Assembly (NCBI RefSeq): GCF_900117445.1
Contig: NZ_FPEJ01000003.1
Location: 310,001 to 374,000 of the forward strand
Direction of reading: 5' to 3'
Length of the DNA: 64,000 nt
Source: Hyphomicrobium sp. NDB2Meth4
GTDB lineage: Bacteria; Pseudomonadota; Alphaproteobacteria; Rhizobiales; Hyphomicrobiaceae
The notes beneath the pieces are model-generated. The model did not search any database. It saw only the letters and a list, made by a program, of their open reading frames with translations, and was not told where the DNA came from. The translations under genes were made by a program, and so were the position numbers. Below are positions 1-9,200 of the stretch, one piece after another (the stretch's first letter is position 1; every line of letters begins with the position of its first letter).

Positions 1-314
1 AGCGAGGTGCGGCTCGGCACGCACGCCACTGAAGCGATATAGTGGCGCTCGAATGTCAGGCCCCTGGCAGCCAAGGCATTCTGGGCCGGTAGATAGTTTT
101 TGCGGAATTCCTTCAGCGCATCGCTTTCATAAGCGGTCGGGTAGCGCTGCTCATCGACCAGCAGGAACAGGATGTTTGGCCGGCGCGGGCCGCTCTCGGC
201 CACCTTCGCCTTGTCGTCTGCCGCCGCAGCCTCGAGGTTGGCGGCACTGGCTGCCGCACCTGCGAGCCCGAGCTTGAGCGCCGTTCGCCTGTCCACGCCA
301 GACCGATCCGTCAT
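1..314 (-). CDS. Sulfatase, N-terminal part (cut by window edge)
   Basis: Only the first 104 residues lie in the window; the rest is beyond base 1. The ATG at 314 opens a Tat-like signal (a twin arginine at residues 9-10 followed by a hydrophobic stretch), so the product is probably exported folded. Residues 46-54 (PNILFLLVD) match the start of the sulfatase fold with a metal-binding acidic residue, and C98 sits in C-V-P-S-R, the signature in which cysteine is converted to formylglycine. That makes it a type I (formylglycine-dependent) sulfatase, likely of the arylsulfatase A or choline-sulfatase group. The substrate cannot be told from this fragment. It is divergent from the regulator gene starting at 408. 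The call rests on reading the minus strand directly and is strong for family, weak for substrate. Confidence 0.88.
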   Translation of the reverse strand, partial: MTDRSGVDRRTALKLGLAGAAASAANLEAAAADDKAKVAESGPRRPNILFLLVDEQRYPTAYESDALKEFRKNYLPAQNALAARGLTFERHYIASVACVPSRTS

Positions 315-407
315 TGTTTTTTCCCTTACACTGTCGACAATGACCGCTCCTGTCCCGGTCCGGGAGAGCAGCGCGCACATCCCCATCGGTCGTTAGCAGA
401 GGACCAA

Positions 408-1397
408 GTGAGTTCAACTGTAGAAATCCACCCGTATTCCAGTCGCGTCTTGGCCGCCCGTCCGCACGACGTGCCTTGGCGCCGGGTGATTTCGAGGCAG
501 CACATCGGCCAGCTCCTGTCGGAGCACGGACCGCTTTCTCCCAAGCGACGTGCCGAGATCAAAGCTGCGCAAAGCTTCGACTTGGCCGTGCGCTGCACAG
601 CCGAAAAGCTCGTTGAGCACCATCACGGCAACCGCATCGTCAACGCGATCATCAGCGACCGCGGCCGTTTCTTCGCAACCATATTCATGCTTGATCTTCA
701 CTTTCGCCGCCACGACGAGGGCATCGGGCTCACGCCTGGCCGGCTGAAGGATCTTTGTGTTGCTCAGCGCATCTGCAGCGCCACACGCGCCGGCGCGCTT
801 CTCTCGCTCATGAAATTTGGCGGCTATATCGAACCAGCGCAGCCCGGAAGCGACGCCCGCGTGCGCGAGCTGGTGCCAACTGACCGCCTGATCGCCCAGC
901 AGCGCGCCAGATGGCACTGCCATCTGTCAGGCACGGCAAAAGTTCTCCCCGACGCGGGCCGAGCGCTTGCTTCACTGGACGATCAGCAATTCTTCGAAGC
1001 GACGGTGCGCCTCCTCAGCAGCCATTTTCGCGCCGGCTTCCGGTTCAACGATCACACCCCGGGATTACGCCTTTTCAGCGAGCGTAATGGCGGCATGCTC
1101 GTACTTTTCTCTCTGCTGATTGCGTCAGAGCCGGGCGTCAGCCTGCATCAGCAGCCAATCCAGGTTTCGATCTCTGAGCTGGCTCGCCGCATCAACGCAT
1201 CGCGCATTCACGTGCTGAAACTGTTGCGCGACGCCGAGGCCCACGGACTGCTCGCCCGCTGTGAAGATGGAGCAGTCTTGGTGCTTCCGCCATTGGAGAA
1301 CGACATCGCCGACTTCTTCGCCCTCAGTCAGCTCTGGATCACCTACCTCACCACGACCGTCCTCGATTATCTCGATGAAGCCCGCTCGCAACGCTGA
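408..1397 (+). CDS. Winged-helix DNA-binding regulator, uncharacterised
   Basis: A 329-residue protein starting at a GTG. I do not recognise the family by name. The C-terminal third (about residues 240-300) reads as a winged helix-turn-helix of MarR/GntR type: a segment beginning VSISELARRINASR, a recognition-helix-like stretch and a following beta wing (GLLARCEDGAVLVLP). The N-terminal two thirds are helical with no obvious ligand-binding motif, and there is no signal peptide or membrane segment. It is transcribed away from the sulfatase gene, with 93 bp between the two starts, so it may regulate that gene; this is inferred from position only. Confidence 0.7.
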   Translation: MSSTVEIHPYSSRVLAARPHDVPWRRVISRQHIGQLLSEHGPLSPKRRAEIKAAQSFDLAVRCTAEKLVEHHHGNRIVNAIISDRGRFFATIFMLDLHFRRHDEGIGLTPGRLKDLCVAQRICSATRAGALLSLMKFGGYIEPAQPGSDARVRELVPTDRLIAQQRARWHCHLSGTAKVLPDAGRALASLDDQQFFEATVRLLSSHFRAGFRFNDHTPGLRLFSERNGGMLVLFSLLIASEPGVSLHQQPIQVSISELARRINASRIHVLKLLRDAEAHGLLARCEDGAVLVLPPLENDIADFFALSQLWITYLTTTVLDYLDEARSQR

Positions 1398-1420
1398 AAC
1401 CGCTTGGCGCTGTCGCAGCC

Positions 1421-2431
1421 TTACTTCCGGCGGGCGGCCTTCGCCTCCCGGCGCAGGAAGTCGACCAGCGACCTCATCTTCATCGGCACATGCCGGCGGC
1501 TCGGATAGAACAGGAAGAAGGTGCCCCAATTCGGAGACCACTCCGCCAGCAACGGCACCAGCCGCCCCTCGGCAATGAGCGTCGCAACTGATGCCTCGGG
1601 AAGCTGCACGACACCGACCCCGTCAAGGGCCGAACGCAGCGCCAGTTCGTGATCGTTGACCACCAGTGTTCCTTCGACCGCGACATCGACCCGCGCGCCG
1701 CCCTTCATGAAGCCCCAAGTATTGGCCACCGCTTTGTCCCAGCGATACCGGACGCAATTGTGAGCACCAAGATCCGACGGACTGCAGATCTCGGCATTGC
1801 GAGCGAGGTACTCGGGCGATGCCACCGTCATGATGCGGAAGTTGCCTCCAACCGGCACCGCGATCATGTCGTGGGGGATATTGCCACTGAGATGCACCCC
1901 TGCATCGAAGTGTTCCGCCACGATATCGCGGCAGGCGATGTCCACGGAGACCTCGAGCTGGATCGAGGGGTACTCGCTCGAGAACTGGGCCACCAGCGGG
2001 GCAAGCACAGTGACGGCCGCCAGCGGATGCACTGTGAGCCGCAACGTGCCGCCGGGCGTGTCGCGATAGGCATTGACGGCGTCGATTGCATTTTCGACAC
2101 CTTCGAGCACCGGGTTTAGGTGCAATAGAAGCTGCTCACCTGCCTCGGTCAGCGCCACACTGCGCGTGGTGCGATTGAGCAGGCGCACCCCGAACGTCTC
2201 TTCCAGTCCTCTGATGGCTTGGCTGAGCGAAGGCGTCGACAGCCCCAACCGCTCTGCCGCCTTTGTGAAGCTGCGATGCTCAGCAACCGCAACGAACGCC
2301 GTGAGCTGCGCGAACTGCGTCCCGCGCACGCCTCCCTTGCGCAATGCCTGGCGGCGGGATGCAGGGCTGCTCATTTCATTGGGCTCCGTTAGGCGGCTGC
2401 CGTAGGAAACTGACGGTGCTGCAATGTTCAT
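1421..2431 (-). CDS. LysR-family transcriptional regulator
   Basis: A 336-residue LysR-type regulator. Residues about 40-100 are the winged helix-turn-helix (FAQLTAFVAVAEHRSF, then LSQAIRGLEETFGVRLL), and residues about 125-330 form the two-lobed effector-binding domain. It carries about 30 extra N-terminal residues compared with typical family members. The ATG at 2431 has a GGAG element about 10 bases upstream, inside the end of the preceding receiver gene; an internal ATG at 2374 is the alternative. Only 6 bp separate it from that gene, so the two are probably co-transcribed. The effector and targets are not apparent. The C-terminal part resembles the CrgA/YafC group of LysR proteins. Confidence 0.9.
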   Translation of the reverse strand: MNIAAPSVSYGSRLTEPNEMSSPASRRQALRKGGVRGTQFAQLTAFVAVAEHRSFTKAAERLGLSTPSLSQAIRGLEETFGVRLLNRTTRSVALTEAGEQLLLHLNPVLEGVENAIDAVNAYRDTPGGTLRLTVHPLAAVTVLAPLVAQFSSEYPSIQLEVSVDIACRDIVAEHFDAGVHLSGNIPHDMIAVPVGGNFRIMTVASPEYLARNAEICSPSDLGAHNCVRYRWDKAVANTWGFMKGGARVDVAVEGTLVVNDHELALRSALDGVGVVQLPEASVATLIAEGRLVPLLAEWSPNWGTFFLFYPSRRHVPMKMRSLVDFLRREAKAARRK

Positions 2432-2437
2432 AATCGG

Positions 2438-2821
2438 CTACTCCGGGGTGCTGCCCGACTGCAGGGCCGTTTCGATGCATTGAAGAAGCTCGCCTTCGTC
2501 GAACGGCTTGGTCAGATAGCCGACAACGCCGGATTGGAACGCCCGCTCACGCATTCGCGCGTCGGGGTAAGCCGTGATCAGAATGGTCGGAATGCGCACT
2601 CCGGCGTCGACGAGCCGATCATGCAGCTCGATGCCCGTCATGCCCGGCATCTGAACATCCGCAATCAGGAAGTCCGTCGACTTCACATCCTCTGAGTTGA
2701 GGAAATCCTTGGCACACGGGAACGCCTTCGGAGCGTATCCTGCCGACCTCATCAGACTGGCAGTCGCGTCGCGAACAGATTCATCATCGTCTACAATCGA
2801 AATCATCAGGAAGTCGTCCAT
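2438..2821 (-). CDS. Single-domain response regulator (FixJ-type receiver)
   Basis: A 127-residue stand-alone receiver domain with no output domain. Acidic pocket residues are DDD at 11-13, the phosphoacceptor is D55 (in LIADVQMPG), and the conserved lysine is in YLTKPF. Such proteins act as phosphate sinks or relay intermediates, or bind a partner protein. It lies downstream of the histidine kinase and FixJ-like gene on the same strand, with a 127-bp gap that holds one copy of a 16-bp dyad repeated upstream of the kinase gene. The LysR gene follows after 6 bp. It is probably phosphorylated by the neighbouring kinase; that link is inferred from position. Confidence 0.92.
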   Translation of the reverse strand: MDDFLMISIVDDDESVRDATASLMRSAGYAPKAFPCAKDFLNSEDVKSTDFLIADVQMPGMTGIELHDRLVDAGVRIPTILITAYPDARMRERAFQSGVVGYLTKPFDEGELLQCIETALQSGSTPE

Positions 2822-2928
2822 GTCGCGTTCGTTTTGACGTTAGAAGCCAGACCAACAGGGCGACATTGCACATACGGCAGCTGCTCCCACCAATTTGGCA
2901 GCATGAACTAGCCTTTGGCGGCAGACGA

Positions 2929-2944
2929 CTATGCCTAGGTATAG
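2929..2944. promoter_or_regulatory. 16-bp dyad, copy 1 (candidate FixJ-like regulator site)
   Basis: The sequence CTATGCCTAGGTATAG is an almost perfect inverted repeat; with one flanking base on each side the arms are ACTAT and ATAGT around a CCTAGG core. A second copy at 5150-5165 (CTACACCTTGGTATAG) matches it at 13 of 16 positions. Each lies about 108 bp upstream of the first gene of a minus-strand unit, here the single-domain receiver. LuxR/FixJ-type output domains bind such dyads, so autoregulation by the neighbouring FixJ-like protein is the simplest reading. Confidence 0.55.
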
Positions 2945-2948
2945 TGGA

Positions 2949-3578
2949 TCAAGCTTTCGGCGCCGGGGAAAGGCCCAGCTTGTCCGCCATGCGCACGAGT
3001 TCCGCCAGGGATTTGGCGCGCATCTTGTGCATGACGTTGCCGCGGTGAACCTTGACCGTGATCTCGCTGAGGTTGAGCTGCCCCGCGATCTGCTTGTTCA
3101 TCAGCCCGGTCACGACCAGCGCCATCACCTCGCGCTCGCGCGCTGTGAGGGAGCCCAAGCGCTCCTGAAGCCCCACCATCCCGGCCGCGTTTTCGCGCCG
3201 TTCCCTGTCTTGCTGTATGCCCGCCTGCACCGCATCCAGCAGCTCTTGTTCGCGAAACGGCTTCGTCAGGAACTCGATGGCGCCCGCCTTTATGGCGCGC
3301 ACCGTCATCGGAATATCGCCGTGACCGCTGATGAAAATAATTGGGAACGCGATCCCGGAGCGCGTCAGCTCCCCTTGGAAGTCGAGCCCGCTCACCCCCG
3401 GCAACCGCACGTCCAGCACCAGGCAGCTTGCGGCGTCGGGCCGCTTAGCTTCCAAGAAATCTCGTGTCGTCGCAAAAGTCCGGACGTCGAGCCCAACCGT
3501 AGCAAGCAAACTACGAAGCGCCTCCCGGATCGATTCATCATCGTCGATGACATAAACGACGGCTTGTTCGTCACTCAT
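2949..3578 (-). CDS. FixJ-like two-component response regulator
   Basis: A 209-residue response regulator with an N-terminal receiver (phosphoacceptor D56 in LVLDVRLPG, conserved lysine in FLTKPF) and a C-terminal LuxR/FixJ helix-turn-helix (about residues 140-205, starting LTAREREVMALVVTG). The ATG at 3578 is chosen because it overlaps the kinase stop codon as ATGA, indicating translational coupling; longer readings would run into the kinase frame. It is the cognate partner of the PAS kinase upstream. Such pairs sense redox, oxygen or aromatic signals in related bacteria, but this kinase lacks a recognisable haem-binding motif, so the signal is unknown. Confidence 0.93.
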   Translation of the reverse strand: MSDEQAVVYVIDDDESIREALRSLLATVGLDVRTFATTRDFLEAKRPDAASCLVLDVRLPGVSGLDFQGELTRSGIAFPIIFISGHGDIPMTVRAIKAGAIEFLTKPFREQELLDAVQAGIQQDRERRENAAGMVGLQERLGSLTAREREVMALVVTGLMNKQIAGQLNLSEITVKVHRGNVMHKMRAKSLAELVRMADKLGLSPAPKA

Positions 3579-5041
3579 TGTGTGCGCCCGGCGGAGTTTG
3601 CCTCGATGCTCGGCAGCGTAAACTGAAAGACCGCTCCACGCGGAAGATTTTTCTCCGCCCAAAGCTTTCCCTCGTGCGCTTCGACAATCGACTTGCATAT
3701 CGCAAGCCCCATTCCGATGCCGTTCGACTTGGTCGTATAGAAGGCATCGAAAACCCGCTCCAACTGCTCGTCGGTGAACCCTGGGCCATTATCGCTTACG
3801 CTGACCTCGACAAACCCATCGCCGTTCATACGCGAACTGACCACGAGTTCTCGCGGGGTACGATCGCCCGCTGTCATCGCCTCGAATGCGTTCACCACCA
3901 GATTGAGCAATACCTGCTGTATCTGCACCCGGTCAGCGGCCACCGCCGGCAAATTGGGAGCAAGATCCAAACGCACATCGGCCCCTGCTCGGTCCGCCTC
4001 ACCGCGCGCTAGCATCAGCACCTCGCGGATAGCTTCATTTATACGCACGCGATCCTGCCGCGGCGGCAGCTTCATCGCCATCGCCCTGATGCGGCCGATC
4101 ACGTCACTTGCTCGGTGGCCGTCGCGCGAGATGCGCGCAAGCGACTGCTTCACCTCGTCCATGTTGCCCGCCGCCAGCCACCGGGTGGCAGCGCCCGAGC
4201 TGGCAACGATTGCGGCAATCGGCTGGCTCACCTCGTGTGCGATTGACGCCGTCATCTCGCCCAGTGTGCTCACGCGGTTGACATGCGCGAGGTTCGACTG
4301 CGCCTGCCGCAGATCGTCCTCCGCGCGGCGCTGCTGGCTCACGTCGTTGTTCGTTTCCAGAACCGCCATCGGCTCACCGCGCGCATCGCGTTGCAGCGCC
4401 CAGCGGCTCGCCACCACGACCGTTGAGCCATCACGCTTGGAGTGCGTTACCTCGCCTTCCCATTTGCCGGTCGCGTCGAGAACGTCTTTGATGCTCGCGA
4501 GCGGCAACGGAAATACCGCATTCAGAAGCTCGTACGACCGTCGCCCGCGCGCTTGCTCCGCCGTCCAGCCATAGAGTTTTTCAGCTCCGGTGTTCCAGTA
4601 GCGGATGATGTCGTCCCGGTCGCGCACGATGATCGCGTCATGGGTCACGTCCAGCAGGTTCGCCTGCTCCCGCAGTGCCTGCTCGGCCGCCTTGTTCTGC
4701 AACACGAGAAGCGTCGTAATACCAATCGCCGCGAGGCTGATCAGACACCGGGCAAAGGCCGTGCTTTCGATATCTGCGCCATGCGAAACGGCAAACGCCA
4801 ACAGCGTTAACAATCCGCACACCACCGCCACGGCAATCAACTTCTGGCGGTCGTAAAACTTCGCTGCGAGCAGCACCACCAAGACGTAAAGCACCGCCAC
4901 CGCCATCCCGAGCGGCGTGAAGGCATCGACCACGAAGATCGTGGCGGCCAACACCAGCGCAACGACTGCCGCCAGCATCGAATGATCAGCAGTCGCTACA
5001 GCCGAATTTGGACGCACCGGAGAATGTCTCGTTTGCTGCAA
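3575..5041 (-). CDS. PAS-domain membrane sensor histidine kinase (FixL-like)
   Basis: A 488-residue sensor kinase. Residues about 22-115 contain four probable membrane helices, about 125-240 a PAS domain with a following PAC segment, and about 255-480 the HisKA and HATPase domains. H269 in SIAHEVSQPI is the phosphorylated histidine. The ATP-binding boxes are visible as LLNLVVNAFEAM (N box) and VSDNGPGF (G1). The domain order matches FixL-type kinases. The longest frame begins with TTG at 5041; an ATG at 4978 just before the first membrane helix is an alternative, and neither has a strong ribosome site. Its stop overlaps the start of the FixJ-like gene. The 16-bp dyad at 5150-5165 lies upstream. 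Confidence 0.92.
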   Translation of the reverse strand: MQQTRHSPVRPNSAVATADHSMLAAVVALVLAATIFVVDAFTPLGMAVAVLYVLVVLLAAKFYDRQKLIAVAVVCGLLTLLAFAVSHGADIESTAFARCLISLAAIGITTLLVLQNKAAEQALREQANLLDVTHDAIIVRDRDDIIRYWNTGAEKLYGWTAEQARGRRSYELLNAVFPLPLASIKDVLDATGKWEGEVTHSKRDGSTVVVASRWALQRDARGEPMAVLETNNDVSQQRRAEDDLRQAQSNLAHVNRVSTLGEMTASIAHEVSQPIAAIVASSGAATRWLAAGNMDEVKQSLARISRDGHRASDVIGRIRAMAMKLPPRQDRVRINEAIREVLMLARGEADRAGADVRLDLAPNLPAVAADRVQIQQVLLNLVVNAFEAMTAGDRTPRELVVSSRMNGDGFVEVSVSDNGPGFTDEQLERVFDAFYTTKSNGIGMGLAICKSIVEAHEGKLWAEKNLPRGAVFQFTLPSIEANSAGRTQ

Positions 5042-5149
5042 AGAACCCGCCCAGTCTGCCTGGCGAGCCTTGCCACGCCGTTGCAGCCTACTAATAAAAT
5101 AAAATCTTTCCGCCCGCTTACGGTCGTCGGCAATTACTCGATCGCCAAG

Positions 5150-5165
5150 CTACACCTTGGTATAG
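5150..5165. promoter_or_regulatory. 16-bp dyad, copy 2, upstream of the kinase gene
   Basis: CTACACCTTGGTATAG, an imperfect inverted repeat sharing 13 of 16 positions with the copy at 2929-2944. It is 109 bp upstream of the kinase start. The rest of the region 5042-5324, between the divergent kinase and chitosanase genes, holds no open frame I would call; the promoters of both genes should lie here. Confidence 0.5.
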
Positions 5166-5324
5166 TCGCTAAGTGCACCAAGGGCGTCGAGCTTTCAGCT
5201 TGCGGTAACCGCTTCGGCGACGCAACGCCGCCCCGTCGCTACCTCCCATTTGCCGCCCGTCGTGCTTAAATGCACGCGCTAGTCTGGTCGCCCGCGTCGA
5301 ACCCTTTCCCCGGAGACGTCGCCA

Positions 5325-6200
5325 ATGCCAAGAAGCCGCCGAGATATTCTGCGCCTCGCCAGTCGTGGCTGGGCCGCCTCATTACTTGCTTTGGTCTCGA
5401 CCAAGGCGCGCGCGTCCGGACGTGGGCAGGACACGATCGACAAATCCGTGCCCACGCGTCTCGACGCGATGCCGATGCCGCTTGACCGCGAACATCTTTC
5501 CGATCCCAACCTGGCGCGCCGTATCAAGGAAATATCCAACGTCTTTGAAGTGGGCCGCCCCGCGCCCGATTACGCCTACGTCGAAGACCTTGGCGATGGA
5601 CGCGGCTACACTGTCACGCAGTATGGCTTCTGCACCTACAATAGCGAAGTCACGCAGGTGATCGAGCGCTACGCCGCCGAGCACCCGTCAACGCCGCTGA
5701 AGCGCTTCCTTCCCGAGCTGCCGCCACACAAATGGACCGATCAGCAGCTTGACGACTTCCCTCACGTCTGGCGCCACGAAATCCGCTCGAGCCCGCTGCT
5801 CGGTGAAGCGTGCGATAAAGAAGCCGATTTTCTCTACTTCGACCCGGCAGTCGAATCCGCTGCAGCCGTCGGCATCACTTCGCCCGTCGGCATCGCCATC
5901 TTTTATGACACGCTGCTTCAGCACGGTGCCAGCACCGATCCCGACTCGCTTCCAAGCATCCTGAAACGCACGCTCGAGAGATACGGCGACGTCGGCGACA
6001 CCTCAGAACCGCAATTCCTGCGCGCGTTCCTGAAGGTGCGCCGCTCGGTCCTCGAGAATGCTTCCAATCACGAAACGCGCCAGGTGTGGCGTCAGTCAGC
6101 CCGCCGCGTCGATGCCCTCCTCGGGCTCCTCGACGCCAACCCCAACCTCGTCCCGCCGATCACCGTCGCCAACGCCGACGTGACAGCGACGATCCTCTGA
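5325..6200 (+). CDS. Chitosanase, glycoside hydrolase family 46
   Basis: A 291-residue exported chitosanase, which cleaves beta-1,4 bonds in chitosan (deacetylated poly-N-acetylglucosamine). The N terminus has a twin-arginine motif (SRRDILRLA) and a hydrophobic stretch, so Tat export is likely. The GH46 signature is clear: E75 (NVFE) as probable general acid, and D91 in VEDLGDGRGYT as probable base, corresponding to E22 and D40 of the Streptomyces N174 enzyme. The spacing is two residues shorter than in that enzyme. It converges on a synthase-deacetylase-hydrolase fusion only 17 bp away, suggesting the two act on the same type of glucosamine polymer. GH46 enzymes are uncommon in alphaproteobacteria as far as I know. 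Confidence 0.88.
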   Translation: MPRSRRDILRLASRGWAASLLALVSTKARASGRGQDTIDKSVPTRLDAMPMPLDREHLSDPNLARRIKEISNVFEVGRPAPDYAYVEDLGDGRGYTVTQYGFCTYNSEVTQVIERYAAEHPSTPLKRFLPELPPHKWTDQQLDDFPHVWRHEIRSSPLLGEACDKEADFLYFDPAVESAAAVGITSPVGIAIFYDTLLQHGASTDPDSLPSILKRTLERYGDVGDTSEPQFLRAFLKVRRSVLENASNHETRQVWRQSARRVDALLGLLDANPNLVPPITVANADVTATIL

Positions 6201-6217
6201 CACACGCCAACGCACAC

Positions 6218-9200
6218 CTACGAGGTGCGCGTTGCCGTATCGAGGTTCACCGTCGCCTTGCGATCGAGCTTGCCCCAGCCGACAAAGTGTCCCTTCGCCG
6301 CTTTCATGACTGACTTGGTGAGCACGTAATACAGCAGCTGCCGATAGCCGAAGCGCTGCAGCGCCAGCCACCACAAGAGCCGCCAGTTCTCCTGCTTCTC
6401 GAACATGAACGCCACCACCGCCGTCATCAGATCGACGACGATGAAGATCGCATAGTAGATCAGCGTCATCTTAAGGTGGGTCGCGTCGAACTGATCGCCG
6501 TGCTGCATGTAGTCGGACGCAACCGCGAAAATCTGCATGATCAACAGCAGGTCGACGAACGGCGATACCAGCCCCAGCAGGATCTGGAACAGCCACGCCT
6601 GCGGCAGCGCCACCAGCCCTAACGCGCCATAGCGCGGCCGCAGCGTGATGTCAGCGTGCTTCCACAGGCACTGCAACGTCCCGAACGACCAGCGGAACCG
6701 CTGCTTCGCAAGACCGGCTACCGTATCGGGAGCCTCCGTCCACGCCACCGCGTCGGCATCAAAGATCGCGCGATACCCAGCCTTCTGCACTGCGATGGTG
6801 AGATCCTGATCCTCGGCCAGCGTATCCGTAGGGAAGCCGCCCAGCTCCATCAACACCGAGCGCCGCCACGCCCCAACCGCTCCCGGCACCACAGTGATCG
6901 TGTCGAGCGCTGCCAGTGCACGCCGCTCGAGGTTCTGCGCTGAGATGTACTCCAGTGCCTGCCAGCGGGTGATGACGTTGATGCGATTGCCCACCTTCGC
7001 GTTACCGGCAACTGCACCGATTTTCTCATCGCCGAACCACCGCGCGAGGCGTGCAATCGTTTCCGGCTCGAAGTGCGTATCCGCGTCGAGCGCAACAATG
7101 ATCTCACCCTTGGCGATGGCGAGACCGGCATTGATCGCCCGTGCCTTGCCGCCGTTCGCCAGCGTCAGCAGCGTAACGCGCGGGTCACCGGCAAACTGAG
7201 CCCTGACAACGTCGCTGGTCCCGTCGCTCGATCCATCGTCGATGACGATCACCTGGATGTTCGCGTGCGCGCTGTCGAGGATTCGCGCCACTGACCCGGA
7301 AATAACCTTCGCCTCGTTGAACGCCGGAATGAGCACCGACACCAGCTTGGCGTCACTGCTCGCAATCGGCGGTACCGGCATCGTATTTACCCGGCTCCAA
7401 ACGGCGAGACCGCACAGTGCAACGAGCCGCGCTAGTCCCAGGCCGATGGCCAGAAGGAATAGCGCATGCATCGTCGCCTGCAGCCAGCTTGCCGTCAGAA
7501 ACACGTACCAGTTTACCAGGACCGAGTGGTCCTCCGGCGGCACCGGCGGCATCACCTGGTCGTACGACCAGCCGGCCAGCTGCGATACCGGAACGAAGTC
7601 GAGGCCCTTCGCGCGCAACCCGTCGATGATGCGCGGCAGTGCGGCGACGGTCTGTGAGCGATTGCCACCCGCATCATGCAGCAGGATCACCTGTCCGCGC
7701 GTCTCCGGGTTGGTGTCCGCGATGCGCTGAGTTATGCGGTTGACGATGGTGTCGGCCGAGGGTCCCGCCCAATCGTCAGGATCGACACGCAGCCCCACCG
7801 TCGCGTAGCCCAGCGACTGCGCCATTTGCACCGCTTTGATCTCTTCCGGCGTGGTCGGCTCTGCATCGCCAAAGAACGGCGGCCTGAACAGCCTGATCGA
7901 CCGCCCCGTCAGCGCCTGAACGAGCCGCTGGGTCGCGTTCAACTCCAGCCGCGCACCCTCACTGGAGGCCTGCGCAATGTTTGGGTGCGTGAACGTGTGA
8001 TTGCCGATCTCATGCCCCTCGGCAAGAATCCGCTGCACCAGCCGCGGGTTGGTTTCCCCGTTTTCACCCACGATGAAGAACGTCGCCTCGACGCCCTTCT
8101 CCTTGAGAATATCGAGGATCTTCGGCGTCCACTCCGCACTCGGACCGTCATCGAACGTCAGCGCCACTTTGCCCGGCTTCCAGCCGGACCTGCGAATTAC
8201 GTACGACGTCGGAATCTTGGTGAAGGTCTCGGCAGTGATCAGGCGCCCCGTGCGATCGGTCTGGATCGTCCGCGCACCATTGGTCGGCTCCGCGGCTATG
8301 TTCAGGATTTCTCCGTCGCCTTCGATATCGACGTCACTGCCCGGCACGATCGTCGTCAGCGCGGCCGGAATCGGCTCGTCATAGGGGCGCCCGAATAGCG
8401 ACCAGATCGATGGGTCTTCCGAACCGAGCCGCCACAGCGCATATCCCTTCGGGCGGAACACATCAGCGGCACGCATCTGATTGTGTGCCGTCACCGCATC
8501 CAGGAACCAGACCTGATGCGTGCTGCCGTCGTCCTCGCGATACTCGAAATGAGGATTGAGCGTCTGCGCATCGAAAGTGATCGGCGCTTCCGATTCCTTC
8601 GACGACAACATGCTTGCCTGGAACGTCATGTCGTCGTCAGGGCCCTTGCCCGACCAATCGTAGGCATAGTTGCCGATGGCGATGATCGTCTTTTCTGGGT
8701 CCAGCTCACGCATGCGCTGAGTGAGCTTGTCGACGTACCACGGCTGCGATGCGATCGCGCCGGCACTCCCTTCCTCGAAGTGCTCGTCGTACGCCATCAG
8801 GATCTGATAGTCGGTAGCAGCAGCATAACTGCGATAAGGCCAGTCGGGATCATCGAACGGCGCGGCGACCGCCACAAGCCACCCATACGGCGCGAACGCA
8901 GACCGCATCTCGCGCAGGAACGTCAGATAGTTGCGTTGCGCATCCTTCGGCACTTCCTCGAAGTCGACGACGAGCCCTTGCGCGTTGTTCGTCTTCAGGA
9001 AGCCGACGAGCTGCGAGATGCGCTCCTTGCGCACCTGCGGATCCGCCAGCATGCGCGCAAGTCCGGGGCCGTCCCAATTGCCATCGCTGGCGTTCTGCAG
9101 CATCGGCAGCACGCTCGGCCGCGTCTTCTGCTTTGCGATCAACTCGACGGAGCGATAATCCACCCCGGTCTTGAGCGCCATATCTGGACCAGTCAGCTCC

